DNA from: Bradyrhizobium sp. AZCC 1721 | Lineage (GTDB): Bacteria > Pseudomonadota > Alphaproteobacteria > Rhizobiales > Xanthobacteraceae | Length of the DNA stretch: 64,000 bases | Direction: 5' to 3' | Assembly (NCBI RefSeq): GCF_036924715.1 | Contig: NZ_JAZHSB010000001.1 | Coordinates: 4,703,001 to 4,767,000, forward strand | Shown here: positions 52,965 through 61,921 of the stretch, piece by piece | Layout of the letters: each line of letters opens with the position of its first letter | Numbering within the stretch: position 1 is the first letter of the stretch | Made by a program: the position numbers and the translations under genes | The notes under the pieces: generated by a model | Database searches by the model: none | Told to the model about the DNA's origin: nothing | Seen by the model: only the letters and a program-made list of their open reading frames with translations

Positions 52965-53746
52965 CGCTTGTCCGCCACCGGCGTCCGGGGATTAAGGAAC
53001 ACGCTGATCGGCTGGCCGACACGCAAGACGTCGGGCCGGCTCGGCCGCGCCTGGATCAGGTAGACCAGCTTGTTGCGCTCATCGAGGCTGTAGATCACCG
53101 GCGGGGTGTATTCCGCCGTCGTAGCGATGAAGTAGATTTTTGCGGTGAGATCGGGCGCGCAATTGTCGCAGGTCACCCTCACCTCGTCGCCGATCGCAAG
53201 CTTCGGCAGCTCCGTCTCCGGCACGAAGAAGCGAATCTTCATGTTGCCGGGCGGCATGATCGACAGCACGGGCCGTTGCGCCTGCACCATCTCGCCTTCG
53301 CGGAAATAGATCTGCTGGATGGTGCCGGCGACCGGCGCAAAGCCGCTCCGCCGCGCGAGGCGAGTCTGCGAAGTATTGACGCGGGCTTCCGCGACGCGCA
53401 ACGCCGAGGTTGCCGAATCGAGGTTGGCCTGCGTGCCGGAGCCGGTCTTGCTCAGCGACGCCGCGCGATCATAGGTCTGCTGCGCATTGGCGAGCGTCGC
53501 CTTGTTCTGATTGAGGTCGGCCTGCTGCAAATCGTCGTCGACGGTGTAGAGCTGCATGCCGGGCTTCACCTCGTCGCCCTCGCGCACATTGAGTTTTGTC
53601 ACACGGCCGCTTTCGTCGGGGCTGACAAAGATCATGTCGGCCTCGACCCAACCCTGAAAACCCGGGTCCCTGCGCTCGTTGCAGCCCGAGAGCACGGCGG
53701 CGAGCGCCAGCGCGGCCAGGATCGTTATCGTTCGCGACGAAGTCAT
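52961..53746 (-). CDS. HlyD/YbhG-type periplasmic adaptor lipoprotein
   Basis: 261-residue membrane-fusion protein. The signal sequence ends in LAAVLSGC, so Cys22 is probably lipidated. A biotinyl-lipoyl-like half (ADMIFVSPDESGRVTKLNV) is followed by a helical hairpin (QQADLNQNKATLANAQQ...ALRVAEARVN), then the second half (GFAPVAGTIQQIYFREGE) and a beta barrel. It links the inner-membrane ABC exporter to an outer-membrane channel. It overlaps both neighbours by 4 bases. Confidence 0.92.
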   Translation of the reverse strand: MTSSRTITILAALALAAVLSGCNERRDPGFQGWVEADMIFVSPDESGRVTKLNVREGDEVKPGMQLYTVDDDLQQADLNQNKATLANAQQTYDRAASLSKTGSGTQANLDSATSALRVAEARVNTSQTRLARRSGFAPVAGTIQQIYFREGEMVQAQRPVLSIMPPGNMKIRFFVPETELPKLAIGDEVRVTCDNCAPDLTAKIYFIATTAEYTPPVIYSLDERNKLVYLIQARPSRPDVLRVGQPISVFLNPRTPVADKR

Positions 53747-54450
53747 GCCGTTCTCCGTTCGCCAAAAATCAGATCGAGATGCACCCGAAACATTTCGAGG
53801 GCATCCAGTGGCGCATGTCTGCTGAAAAGGCTCTGCCAGATCACGGCAATGAGCGCGGGCGCCACCATGATTTGCGGAAACCGCGCCAGGTTCTTGTGTT
53901 GAATCTCGCCGCGCGCGATGCCGAGTTCGATCAGCGCGCGCATGCCCGCAAGGCCTCGCGACACCACTTCGCGGTAATAGAAGTCGGCGACCTCGGGAAA
54001 TCGCGGGCCTTCGGCAACGATCAGCCGCACAAGGTCGCCGCGTCGCGTGGCGGCCACCTCCTCGATGAAGGTTTTGGCAAAGCCCTCCACCATGTCGCGC
54101 ACCGATGCTCCGGGCTGCGGCGGCGTCGCCCAGAGGCGGGTGACCAGCGGCACGATCGCGGTCCGGATCAATTCCTCGAACATCGATTCCTTGTCCTTGA
54201 AGTGCAGGTAGATCGTGCCCTTGGCGACGCCAGCGCGTTTGGCGATGTCGTCGAGCCGTGTCGCCGCAAAGCCGCGCGCGATGAATTCGTCCATCGCCGC
54301 CGCGATGATGGCCCCGCGCCGCTCGGCAGCGCGCTCGGCGCGGTTGGAGGCCGGCTTGGGTTTCGAGGAGGCCGGTGCCCTCGCCGCGGCCCGGCGCTCG
54401 GCCGGCTTCGGGGCGGATTTCCTGGCGCTTTTGGTGGCTTCATTTGTCAT
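53743..54450 (-). CDS. TetR/AcrR family regulator of the ABC exporter
   Basis: 235-residue regulator. The first 50 residues are a Lys/Arg/Ala/Pro-rich tail (KSARKSAPKPAERRAAARAP), unusual in length for TetR proteins. The helix-turn-helix follows (TRLDDIAKRAGVAKGTIYLHFKDK, about 62-85), then the ligand-binding helical domain. It is the first gene of the exporter operon, and a perfect palindrome lies 10 bp before its start, indicating self-regulation and control of the whole set. Confidence 0.92.
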   Translation of the reverse strand: MTNEATKSARKSAPKPAERRAAARAPASSKPKPASNRAERAAERRGAIIAAAMDEFIARGFAATRLDDIAKRAGVAKGTIYLHFKDKESMFEELIRTAIVPLVTRLWATPPQPGASVRDMVEGFAKTFIEEVAATRRGDLVRLIVAEGPRFPEVADFYYREVVSRGLAGMRALIELGIARGEIQHKNLARFPQIMVAPALIAVIWQSLFSRHAPLDALEMFRVHLDLIFGERRTA

Positions 54451-54459
54451 GCCCTATTT

Positions 54460-54479
54460 ATGACTGACTGGTCAGTCAT
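54460..54479. promoter_or_regulatory. TetR-type operator palindrome
   Basis: ATGACTGAC - TG - GTCAGTCAT, a perfect 9+2+9 inverted repeat, 10 bp upstream of the TetR start codon. TGACTGAC-type half sites are typical for AcrR-like regulators of efflux systems. Confidence 0.8.
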
Positions 54480-55068
54480 TGTCAATTTCGAACGGAGCCA
54501 AGGCTTTCACATGGACGTGACCCGGGCTGGAGATTCCTCGATCGCGCTGCCTCTTGGAGGATCTTGCGCCTAGCGGAAGGAGCGTCACATCCCATGCATG
54601 CGGGATGGGTCCTTGCGAGCGCCACAACGGGTCGTCATGCCCCGCGAATGCGGAGCATCCAGTACGCCGCGGCCTCTCGGTTCAATCATTGGCGTCTCTG
54701 GAATACTCGATCGTCCGCCGGAGCCTGTCATCGGGCGCGCATTCGCGCGACCCGTTGGCGGACAATGACAGTGAATGTGCGTCAGCGCTCTCGCGACGCA
54801 TCGCATCTCTTTGCGCTTATTGCACACGAGACCGCGGGTGCAGCAAGCACCCGGCATTCCCTGCTCCCTCGTTCTCGAGGAGGGACGCCAAATTGGCAAG
54901 GCAGCGATCTACGCGACAAGGGGGCAGCCACGCGCTCAGTTCGGGTCGATCGAAGAGCCGCTGCCGTTTTTTAGCACGATGCCTTGGTTTGCATGATTGC
55001 TTACAAGGAACTTTCGGTCCTGTGCGGCGTCATAAGTGATGCGGCCAAGGCCTGGCACGGGAGGTGCC
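54480..55068. other. 589-bp region without a recognised gene
   Basis: Between the TetR operator and the Spy-like gene. It contains the compound repeat at 54633-54770 and otherwise only frames without ribosome sites. The Spy-like promoter should be in the last 150 bases, where GGGAGG precedes the ATG. Confidence 0.5.
54633..54770. repeat. Compound palindromic repeat with nested element copy B
   Basis: It begins cgtcatgccccgcgaatgcgg and continues through 'agcatccagtacgccgcggcctctcgg' to 'gtccgcc'. The nested element GGAGCCTGTCATCGGGCGCG... (54720-54759) is inserted here, before the closing 'ggacaatgaca'. The nested part is identical to copy A (7541) for its first 30 bases. Confidence 0.65.
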
Positions 55069-56364
55069 ATGTCGAAGTTCAGCGTTACAGTGATCGCTGT
55101 CGTACTGGTGACCGCGCTGTCGAGTGCCGCCACTGCGAAAGGGCGCGGACATTTTGGTCTCGGCCCACTGAGCAGCGTGAAATCCGCATTCGCCCGCGTG
55201 CTTGCGCCAGGGCTGCTTCTTGGCCGCCCCAAGCATCATCGCCGGGTACATGTCCGTAGGATCAAAAACGCTCCCGTCGCTTTAAAAAACGCACCGGTCG
55301 CTTTACAAAACATCCCGTCCGCGACGAACCAGCCCTCCGGCGAGGAGGGGTTGGTTGTTGGCAGGCTATTCACCGACCCTGCGGCACGAAAGCAGATTGC
55401 CGCGACTGCCGCGCTTGCTCACTGGCATGGTGACCGTGACACTACAGACGGGTGGTGGTCGCATGGCCATGGCGGATATGGCTGGGTTGGGCCGCTGTTC
55501 TGGCCGTTCGCCTACAATGATATTTATGGTTATGCCATCTTCGGCGATGGCATGGGCTTCTGGGACTACGGCTACCCCGACATTTACGCCGGAATCTTTG
55601 GGCCTTACGGCAGTGACGAACTAGCTGCTTACATGACTCCGGATTCTTCCGGCCGAAGAGAACGAAGGATCCCGCCGCTGCAGCAGCTCTGCGGTGATGC
55701 CGGCCACGAAATTGCCGGTCTCGCCATTGATCAGATTCAGCGGGCGATTCAACCGACCGAGGCGCAACGGGCCGCTCTGGATCGTCTTGCCGACACATCT
55801 AACTCGGCCGCTCAGATCATTCAGGCATCTTGCCCGATGCAGCCCGCATCAACCGCGCCAGCCCGATTGGCCCTGATGCAGCAGCGCACAGCGGCTATTC
55901 TCACTGCAGTAATATCCCTGGAGCCGCTGCTAGGGGAGCTTTATGATCTGCTGAATGATGAGCAGAAAACACGGCTCAACGCGCTCGCTGACGATCAGCT
56001 CAAGACGGCGTCCGCAAACGGGGCCATGAAAGCGTCGGCCCAAGGCTGCGAAGCGTCCCTGCCGGCCGCGTTGCAATGGCCCGCTGGCGAGATCGAGGCC
56101 ACGCTACACCCGAACGAAGCCCAACGCGATGCGCTTGAACGGCTGCGGCGTGCCAGCGCCAGAGCTGTCGAGATGCTGAGCTATGAATGTCATCCGAAAG
56201 ATGCGATCACCCCACGCGCTCGCCTCGCCGCGATGGATGGTCGGCTCAGTACCATGCAACAAGCCATCAATCTGGTGAGCGACGCTCTGGAAGACTTCTA
56301 TGCCACACTGAGTGATGAGCAGAAGTCTCAATTCGAGCTGATCGGACCAAAACGAGCGCCGTAA
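55069..56364 (+). CDS. Spy/CpxP-like LTXXQ-repeat periplasmic protein
   Basis: 431-residue exported protein. It has a signal peptide (VIAVVLVTALSSAATAKG), then a region with HWHGDRDTTDGWWSHGHGGYGW and aromatic-rich segments. Four helical LTxxQ-like units follow (PTEAQRAALDRL, LNDEQKTRLNAL, PNEAQRDALERL, LSDEQKSQFEL). Spy relatives act as ATP-independent chaperones in the periplasm. This protein is far longer than the 140-160 residues of Spy, as it duplicates the motif pair. The start at 55069 follows GGGAGG. Confidence 0.82.
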   Translation: MSKFSVTVIAVVLVTALSSAATAKGRGHFGLGPLSSVKSAFARVLAPGLLLGRPKHHRRVHVRRIKNAPVALKNAPVALQNIPSATNQPSGEEGLVVGRLFTDPAARKQIAATAALAHWHGDRDTTDGWWSHGHGGYGWVGPLFWPFAYNDIYGYAIFGDGMGFWDYGYPDIYAGIFGPYGSDELAAYMTPDSSGRRERRIPPLQQLCGDAGHEIAGLAIDQIQRAIQPTEAQRAALDRLADTSNSAAQIIQASCPMQPASTAPARLALMQQRTAAILTAVISLEPLLGELYDLLNDEQKTRLNALADDQLKTASANGAMKASAQGCEASLPAALQWPAGEIEATLHPNEAQRDALERLRRASARAVEMLSYECHPKDAITPRARLAAMDGRLSTMQQAINLVSDALEDFYATLSDEQKSQFELIGPKRAP

Positions 56365-56424
56365 TCAGACGGCTTCCTGGCGCCAAACCGACCAGCAATT
56401 CCAGTTCCCGACCGATCGGCGCGC

Positions 56425-57513
56425 TCACCCCTTGCGCATTTTTCCGAGCAGGTAGTTGTCGTAATAGTTCTCCGCGATCTGCGTATAGAACAGCACTTCC
56501 TTCATGTACGCGTCGTGGCTCTCCTTGGTCTTCTTGAACAGCGGGCTCTTCTCGGCGATCTCGTTCAGATGGTCCTGCGTGGCCTTGTAGCAGGCTTCCA
56601 AGACCGGCTGCGGAAATGCGCGCAGCTCCGCTCCATTGGCGACAAGCCGCTTCAGCGACGCAGGATTGACGCTGTCGTATTTTTCGATCATCCACGCGCC
56701 GGCTGCTGAAGCGGCCTGGTTGAGGATCGCCTGGTATGGCTTGGGAAGCGCATTCCACTTCTCCTCGTTCACGGCCATGTGCAGCATGGCCCCGCCTTCC
56801 CACCAGCCGGGGAAATAGTAATACTTCGCCACCTTATAGAAGCCGAGCTTCTCGTCGTCATAGGGACCGACGAACTCCGCGGCATCGATCGTTCCTCGCT
56901 CGAGCGCCGGATATACGTCACCGCCCGCGATCTGCTGCGGCACGACGCCAAGCCTTGCAAGCACATGGCCGCCCATGCCTGCGATGCGGAATTTCAGGCC
57001 TTTGAGATCGTCGACCGTCTTGATCTCCTTGCGGAACCAGCCGCCCATTTGCGTACCGGAATTGCCGCACAGAATCGCGTGCGCCTTGAAAGGCTTCAGC
57101 GCCTCGTTGCAGAGATCAGCGCCGCCGCCGAACGTCCACCAGGAATGCTGATGGCGATGGTTCATGCCGAAGGGCGCGCCGGTCGCGTAAGTCAGCGCCG
57201 GCTCCTTGCCTATGTAGAAATAGAGCGGCGTCTGCGCGATCTCGACGGTCGAGGAGCTCACCGCATCAAGCGCCTGCAAGCCGGGCACGATCTCGCCGGC
57301 CGCAAAGGTTTGAATCTGAAACTTGTTGTCGGTGGCATCAGCCACGTATTTCGCGAAAGTCTGCGCCGTGCCGAAGATGGTTTCGAGCGACTTCGGAAAG
57401 CTCGAGGTCAAACGCCACTTGATCTCGGGCGCTGCTTGCGCGATCGCAGGTGCCGCAACCAGCGTCGTCGCGCCGACCACGGCGCTGCCTTTGAGGAACG
57501 TACGGCGTTTCAT
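56425..57513 (-). CDS. TRAP transporter substrate-binding protein (DctP family)
   Basis: 362-residue periplasmic receptor with a twin-arginine-like signal (MKRRTFLKGSAVVGATTLVAA). KWRLTSSFPKSLETIFG, GEIVPGLQALDAVSSSTVEI and DLKGLKFRIAGMGGHVL are DctP blocks; the Arg in KFRIAG normally binds the ligand carboxylate. No DctQ/DctM membrane genes are adjacent, so the receptor is orphan here or serves a distant transporter. It is divergent from the cyclase-family hydrolase. Confidence 0.9.
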   Translation of the reverse strand: MKRRTFLKGSAVVGATTLVAAPAIAQAAPEIKWRLTSSFPKSLETIFGTAQTFAKYVADATDNKFQIQTFAAGEIVPGLQALDAVSSSTVEIAQTPLYFYIGKEPALTYATGAPFGMNHRHQHSWWTFGGGADLCNEALKPFKAHAILCGNSGTQMGGWFRKEIKTVDDLKGLKFRIAGMGGHVLARLGVVPQQIAGGDVYPALERGTIDAAEFVGPYDDEKLGFYKVAKYYYFPGWWEGGAMLHMAVNEEKWNALPKPYQAILNQAASAAGAWMIEKYDSVNPASLKRLVANGAELRAFPQPVLEACYKATQDHLNEIAEKSPLFKKTKESHDAYMKEVLFYTQIAENYYDNYLLGKMRKG

Positions 57514-57719
57514 GATGTGCTTACTCCCTTAAGGGAAAGCCGATTGGCGTGGGGCAAAGCGCCTTCCGGGTCCGTTTGATCTCATCATAACGGACTTCGA
57601 GGCATGCGTGAAAGCACAACCTCGTCAGGCGAATTGTCGCTTGAACCGCCTCAATCGGACCAGCATTATTTGTCCCAGGGGGTGCCGTCTCCAGAGCGCC
57701 CTCTCCTGGGAGGTTACTG

Positions 57720-58673
57720 ATGAAAGCATTCACATTGGGTGCGGCGATCTCGTTTGCGTTCTCCGCCGCTGCCTACGCGCAAGCGCCAACCTGGACCGTT
57801 CCGTCCGAAAGCCAACGCTGTCCGTCGAAATGGGGCGCGGCCGACGAGCGCGGTTCGGCCAACCACCAGAAGCCCGCGGCCGTGATGAACGCGGCGAAGC
57901 TGATCAGGAACGGCGAGGTGATCGAGCTGGCGCACGTGCTCGGTCCCAGCATGGCGTTCTTCGGAACGCGACGCTTCGACATGCATACCAAGCGCACGTT
58001 CATGAACCAGTTCTCCAACATGCGCGGCTCGAACGAAGAGATCATCATTACCGAACTCGGCCAGGTCGGCACGCAGTTCGACGGCTTTGCGCACCAGACC
58101 CATCTCAATAGCTGGTACAATTGCCAGAAGGTCGACGAGAATAGCGATCGCACCGGATTCAAGAAGTTCGGAATCCATAATGTGGGCACGCTGTTCACGC
58201 GCGGCGTGCTGATTGACGTCGCGGGCTTCAAGGGCGTCGACATGCTGGGCGACAATTACGAAATCACTGTGGAAGATCTCGAAGGCGCCCTGAAGAAGCA
58301 GAACCTGACGCTGCAGCCCGGCGACGCGGTGATCATTCATACCGGCTGGGGCAAGCTCTACGGCAAGGACAACCCGCGCTACGTGAAATCCTGCCCGGGC
58401 ATCGGCGTGCCGGCCGCGCTCTGGCTAGCCGCAAAGGACCCGATGCTGCTCGGCGCCGACAACTGGCCGGTCGAAGTTGCGCCCAACCCCGACAAGCAAT
58501 TGTCGCTTCCGGTGCACCAGATCGCGCTCGTGGTGAACGGCATCCATCTGTTGGAGAATCTCAAGCTCGACGAGCTCGTGCAAAAGGGCGTCGGAGAATT
58601 CGCCTTTGTGATGCAGCCGCTCAAAATTCAGGGCGGGTCCGGCTCCACGGTGTCGCCGATCGCGGTGAGGTAA
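57720..58673 (+). CDS. Cyclase family protein (kynurenine formamidase-like), exported
   Basis: 317-residue metal-dependent hydrolase of the cyclase family with a signal peptide (AAISFAFSAAAYAQ). The metal-binding motif appears as VGTQFDGFAHQ rather than the usual HxGTHxDxPxH, so some ligands differ. GVLIDVAGFKG and GDAVIIHTGWGK are further family blocks. Relatives hydrolyse formylkynurenine or cyclic amides. The periplasmic location and the adjacent TRAP receptor may point to a shared substrate (inference). Confidence 0.82.
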   Translation: MKAFTLGAAISFAFSAAAYAQAPTWTVPSESQRCPSKWGAADERGSANHQKPAAVMNAAKLIRNGEVIELAHVLGPSMAFFGTRRFDMHTKRTFMNQFSNMRGSNEEIIITELGQVGTQFDGFAHQTHLNSWYNCQKVDENSDRTGFKKFGIHNVGTLFTRGVLIDVAGFKGVDMLGDNYEITVEDLEGALKKQNLTLQPGDAVIIHTGWGKLYGKDNPRYVKSCPGIGVPAALWLAAKDPMLLGADNWPVEVAPNPDKQLSLPVHQIALVVNGIHLLENLKLDELVQKGVGEFAFVMQPLKIQGGSGSTVSPIAVR

Positions 58674-58687
58674 CGAGTAGTGAACAA

Positions 58688-58747
58688 GTAGCCCGCACGC
58701 GCGAACGGGCCGCGCATTCGCGCGACCCGTTGGCTCATGCGGGCTAC
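58688..58747. repeat. Palindromic repeat enclosing nested element copy C
   Basis: Outer arms GTAGCCCGCA / TGCGGGCTAC are perfect inverted copies. Between them lies ACGGGCCGCGCATTCGCGCG followed by ACCCGTTGGC, the same core as the elements at 7541 and 54720. Confidence 0.7.
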
Positions 58748-58877
58748 GCTTGCTACTCCTCGGTCGGGCCCGGAAGGAGGCGGCGAAGGCGCTGAGCTTC
58801 GCGCCACGTCGCAAGACCCTCCTTCCCAAGTCGAGCGAGCCTGGTTGCCAACTGCACGAGGATGAGTGTGATCATGG

Positions 58878-59084
58878 CTACCGGCCCGCTTTAGCAAGCA
58901 GACGCCCGGCCTGATGCTCGGCGTCGTCGGTCGGTTTGAACCCGCGGGCGGCAAGGTACTGCGCAACGACACGGTCAGCCCGCCGCTGACGGGCTTCGAT
59001 TTGAACGCGCAACAATCGGGTGAAGAACGAGGGCTTTCCGGTCGGGGCAGAAAACCAGGCCCCAGTGGTGAGTACGTTCGCCAT
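58878..59084 (-). CDS. Small hypothetical basic protein
   Basis: 68 residues opening MANVLTTGAWFSAPTGKPSF, then an Arg-rich helix (RLLRVQIEARQRRADRVVAQ) and a short C-terminal helix. AAGGAG precedes the ATG at 59084 at good spacing, which supports this start over the longer open frame. The short aromatic start followed by an Arg-rich helix resembles small DUF1127-like proteins, but the match is not firm. Confidence 0.55.
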   Translation of the reverse strand: MANVLTTGAWFSAPTGKPSFFTRLLRVQIEARQRRADRVVAQYLAARGFKPTDDAEHQAGRLLAKAGR

Positions 59085-59321
59085 GGATGGCTCCTTTATC
59101 GGAGTTGTCCCTGGGCGAATTTCCTTCCCTGATGCGAGACATAGGTATTGGTGCCAACAAATGCGAGACCAAATACCTCGCACCCATGCATCAATTTTGC
59201 ACCTTGCCGCGCAAAATGCCCGGCGCAATCACATGGCTGTAATATCAAATACGCATGTCCGCCGACCCAGGCGAATCATCTGATCTGCGAAATCACTGGG
59301 CGGAGTGCGAGTCGCGAGCGC

Positions 59322-59672
59322 TCACTTCGCGAACGGGTTCACCCAGCCTCCCCGGCCAGTGGACGCGCGCGGCGGATAGGCGGTCTCGAGATAGCTCAGG
59401 ACCTTTTCGCGATCCCCATCGTCGAGTGGCGGCATGTTGTGGCGGCGGATCATCAGGTTGATCGAATCCTCCCACTGCGCGCGCGTCATGCCCTGCTCCG
59501 CCACCAGGCGGAAACCGTGGCAGGCGCTGCAGGCGTAGAAGGTCTCGTCGCGGCCGGGACCTGCGGGAAACTGCTCCGGACTTTCCTCGCGTGGCGCAAA
59601 GCTTGTCTGCGCCGTGGCCGGCACGATCCAGAGCGCGCCGGCCATCGCGAGCCACACCAAGCGCTGCATCAT
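59322..59672 (-). CDS. sorB: Sulfite dehydrogenase cytochrome c subunit SorB
   Basis: 116-residue exported monohaem cytochrome. A signal peptide (LAMAGALWIVPATAQ) is followed by the haem site ACSACHGF (Cys48, Cys51, His52), and INLMIRRHNMPPLDDGDRE supplies the likely distal Met. Its ATG overlaps the sorA stop by 4 bases. SorB takes electrons from SorA during sulfite oxidation in the periplasm and passes them to the respiratory chain. Confidence 0.88.
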   Translation of the reverse strand: MMQRLVWLAMAGALWIVPATAQTSFAPREESPEQFPAGPGRDETFYACSACHGFRLVAEQGMTRAQWEDSINLMIRRHNMPPLDDGDREKVLSYLETAYPPRASTGRGGWVNPFAK

Positions 59673-60985
59673 CCGACCAGCACGGCGATTCGGTGCATGG
59701 CGTTGCCGCCATAGCCTTGCGGATTCCAGAAGCCGGCCTGATGCGGCTGCATCGCGCCCTTGGAGTCGGTGGCGCGCGCCCAGATCTCGAAATAGCCGTC
59801 ACTCGGCAGTTTCAAGGTCGCGGTCCAGCGCTGCCAGTCATACTTGTTCTTCGGTTTCTCAAGCTTGGCCCGCTGCCAGCTCGCGCCGAAATCGGTCGAG
59901 ATATCTACCTGCTTGACGGTGAGATCGCCGGCCCAGGACGCGCCGCGCAGCTTCAGCTCCTTGGTGCCGGCCGCGAACTTCGCTCCGTTCGCAGGATTGG
60001 TGATGATCGAGCGCACCGGCATCGATTCCAGAATGCGGAAGTTTGCCGGATCGGCCTTGTCGCCGGGCACCATCGGCTTGATCGGGGTGCGGTAGGAAAA
60101 CTCCGTCATGCCGGGGCCGTCATGCTCGCGGTCGCGGATGGTGATGCGCGTCAGCCATTTCTGCGAGGCCGAGCCTGACCAGCCCGGGACGATCAGGCGT
60201 ACCGGCCCGCCATGGATGTTCGGCAGCGGCTTGCCGTTCATGGCCCAGACGATCATCGTGTTGGGGTCCATCGCCTTCTCCAGCCGCACGCCGCGCGAGA
60301 TGGTCGGCTTGCTGGCATCGCCGGACAGATGAAGATCGGCCGCATAATGTGCGGTGTATTTTGCTGATGGCTTCAGGCCCGCCTTCTTGAGCAGATCGGC
60401 GAGCGGCACGCCGGTCCATTCCGCGCAGCCCGCCCCGCCATTGGTCCACTGGTTGCCACGTGCCGGCGGTGAGAACTGTGACCGGCCGTTGCCGCCGCAT
60501 TCCAGCACCATGCGCCGCGTCACGGCCTTGTATTTCGACTTCAACTCGCCGAGCGTGATCTCTATCCTGTTGTTGACCTCGCCATCGATGGTGATCTTCC
60601 AGGCGTCGGGATCCTTCGCCGCCTCGGGGATCTGCCCGTTGTTGCGGATGTAGAATTTCTCGATCGGCGTGGTGTCGTCGTCGAGCAGGCTTTCGGGCGT
60701 CTCGGCGACCAGCGGCCGCTCGCCGAGCACGACCAGCCCCTCGCTCTTGCCAGGATATTTCAGGTGTTGCGGTCCCTTGGCCGGCGCGGGCGTGGCGGCC
60801 GACGGGGGCGCGGCCGGAGCGGCCTGCGCATGGGCCTGAGGGATTCCGCCGCCGTTGCGCGAGAGCGGCATCGCGCCTCCGATGACGGTGCCGATCGCAG
60901 CCAGTCCTGAGCTGCCCAAAAATCTGCGCCGGCTGGTATCGAAATTGTTGCCATTGGGCGCATCGCGCCCGGACTCCCGCGCCAT
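59669..60985 (-). CDS. sorA: Sulfite dehydrogenase molybdopterin subunit SorA
   Basis: 438-residue molybdoenzyme of the sulfite oxidase family. The twin-arginine signal is SRRRFLGSSGLAA (about 19-31). Cys163 in MVLECGGNGRSQF is the molybdenum ligand; GAGCAEWTGVPLADLL and GPVRLIVPGWSGSASQKW follow, then a C-terminal Mo-co dimerisation domain. The start at 60985 has GAGGGAGG upstream. It oxidises sulfite to sulfate with SorB, detoxifying sulfite from organosulfur or thiosulfate breakdown. Confidence 0.92.
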   Translation of the reverse strand: MARESGRDAPNGNNFDTSRRRFLGSSGLAAIGTVIGGAMPLSRNGGGIPQAHAQAAPAAPPSAATPAPAKGPQHLKYPGKSEGLVVLGERPLVAETPESLLDDDTTPIEKFYIRNNGQIPEAAKDPDAWKITIDGEVNNRIEITLGELKSKYKAVTRRMVLECGGNGRSQFSPPARGNQWTNGGAGCAEWTGVPLADLLKKAGLKPSAKYTAHYAADLHLSGDASKPTISRGVRLEKAMDPNTMIVWAMNGKPLPNIHGGPVRLIVPGWSGSASQKWLTRITIRDREHDGPGMTEFSYRTPIKPMVPGDKADPANFRILESMPVRSIITNPANGAKFAAGTKELKLRGASWAGDLTVKQVDISTDFGASWQRAKLEKPKNKYDWQRWTATLKLPSDGYFEIWARATDSKGAMQPHQAGFWNPQGYGGNAMHRIAVLVG

Positions 60986-61372
60986 GATATCCTCCCTCAT
61001 TGCCCTATGCCGGGCTTTTTGGCCGCAGTTCCCTTCCGGAAACCCGGCTGGCGGGAGTATTCGCGGTTTGCGGCCCTGCCGCAAGATGGCCTGGAGGAGC
61101 CGCCGTGCAGGATCGTGCGCTTCGAGGCGTCCGGCATTGGCGTCAATTTGTCGCTCGACAGGGCCCACAAACCTTGCGAGATTCGCAAAATGCGACCGCC
61201 GCACGAGGAAGGCGGGACATGCTTGTCGTCAGACTCTTGTCGTCAGACTTGCATTGCTCGCAACTTTTGTACTGGCAGCAGTCATCATCACCGGTCGCTG
61301 AGGGGCAGTATCGTCGTCTATCGAGGCATCGCCCGATAGCCAAGTCAAAGTTGGAAACAGCGGAGACCTGCC
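60986..61372. other. 387-bp region upstream of sorA, possible decayed small gene
   Basis: It contains the presumed sorA promoter. A frame with a good ribosome site (GGAAGGCGGG) starts at ATG 61219. That frame is broken by the 14-bp duplication at 61222-61249; without it the peptide would be a 22-residue hydrophobic segment. I see no complete gene. Confidence 0.4.
61222..61249. repeat. Perfect 14-bp tandem duplication
   Basis: CTTGTCGTCAGACT occurs twice head to tail with no mismatch. The length is not a multiple of three, so it shifts any frame that crosses it. Confidence 0.85.
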
Positions 61373-61690
61373 ATGACTAGTATCGAAGAAGCTCCGAGCA
61401 AGCTCGTTCTGAAAGCGGGCTCGACCACGGTTACGTTCGACAAGGATGCCGGCAAGGCGATACTGCAGAAAAAAATGCTGCTATGGAACAAGAAGCCTGT
61501 CGAGTTCCCGCTCTCCGAAATCGACGATATCGCGGTGAAGTCCGAGGTGGACGGTCTTTCAGGCGCACCAATCCACCACAGCGTTATGCACAGGCGTAAT
61601 GGCGAGATCACCGTCCTGACAACCGAGGAAGCCAAGGACGCCGCCGAGACGGTCAAGAAGCTGCGTGGATTTGTCGGACTGCAGAGTTGA
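61373..61690 (+). CDS. Hypothetical protein, PH-domain-like
   Basis: 105-residue soluble protein. Alternating strands (KLVLKAGSTTVTFDKDAGKA, KKPVEFPLSEIDDIAVKSEV) and a final helix (EEAKDAAETVKKLRGF) resemble small PH-like beta proteins of unknown function. GGAG precedes the ATG. It has no signal peptide. It is followed by a short acidic-protein gene. Confidence 0.65.
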   Translation: MTSIEEAPSKLVLKAGSTTVTFDKDAGKAILQKKMLLWNKKPVEFPLSEIDDIAVKSEVDGLSGAPIHHSVMHRRNGEITVLTTEEAKDAAETVKKLRGFVGLQS

Positions 61691-61921
61691 GGCGCAGCAG
61701 GACGGTTGCCGCTCGGTATCCGCTCTTGTGCGGACACGACGGCACGCTGCCTGACGGCACCATTTCGGCCATTGGAACAAGCTGACATTGTCACCGCTCC
61801 CGATGGGTGTCCGCTGGCGAAGGAACGTGAGTCGGAACGATGTCCGTTCGTCGGGGCTTGTAGCGGCGTGACCGATTGCCCGCCTCTTAGGCTCACACGG
61901 TCACATCCAAGGAGCAACAAC

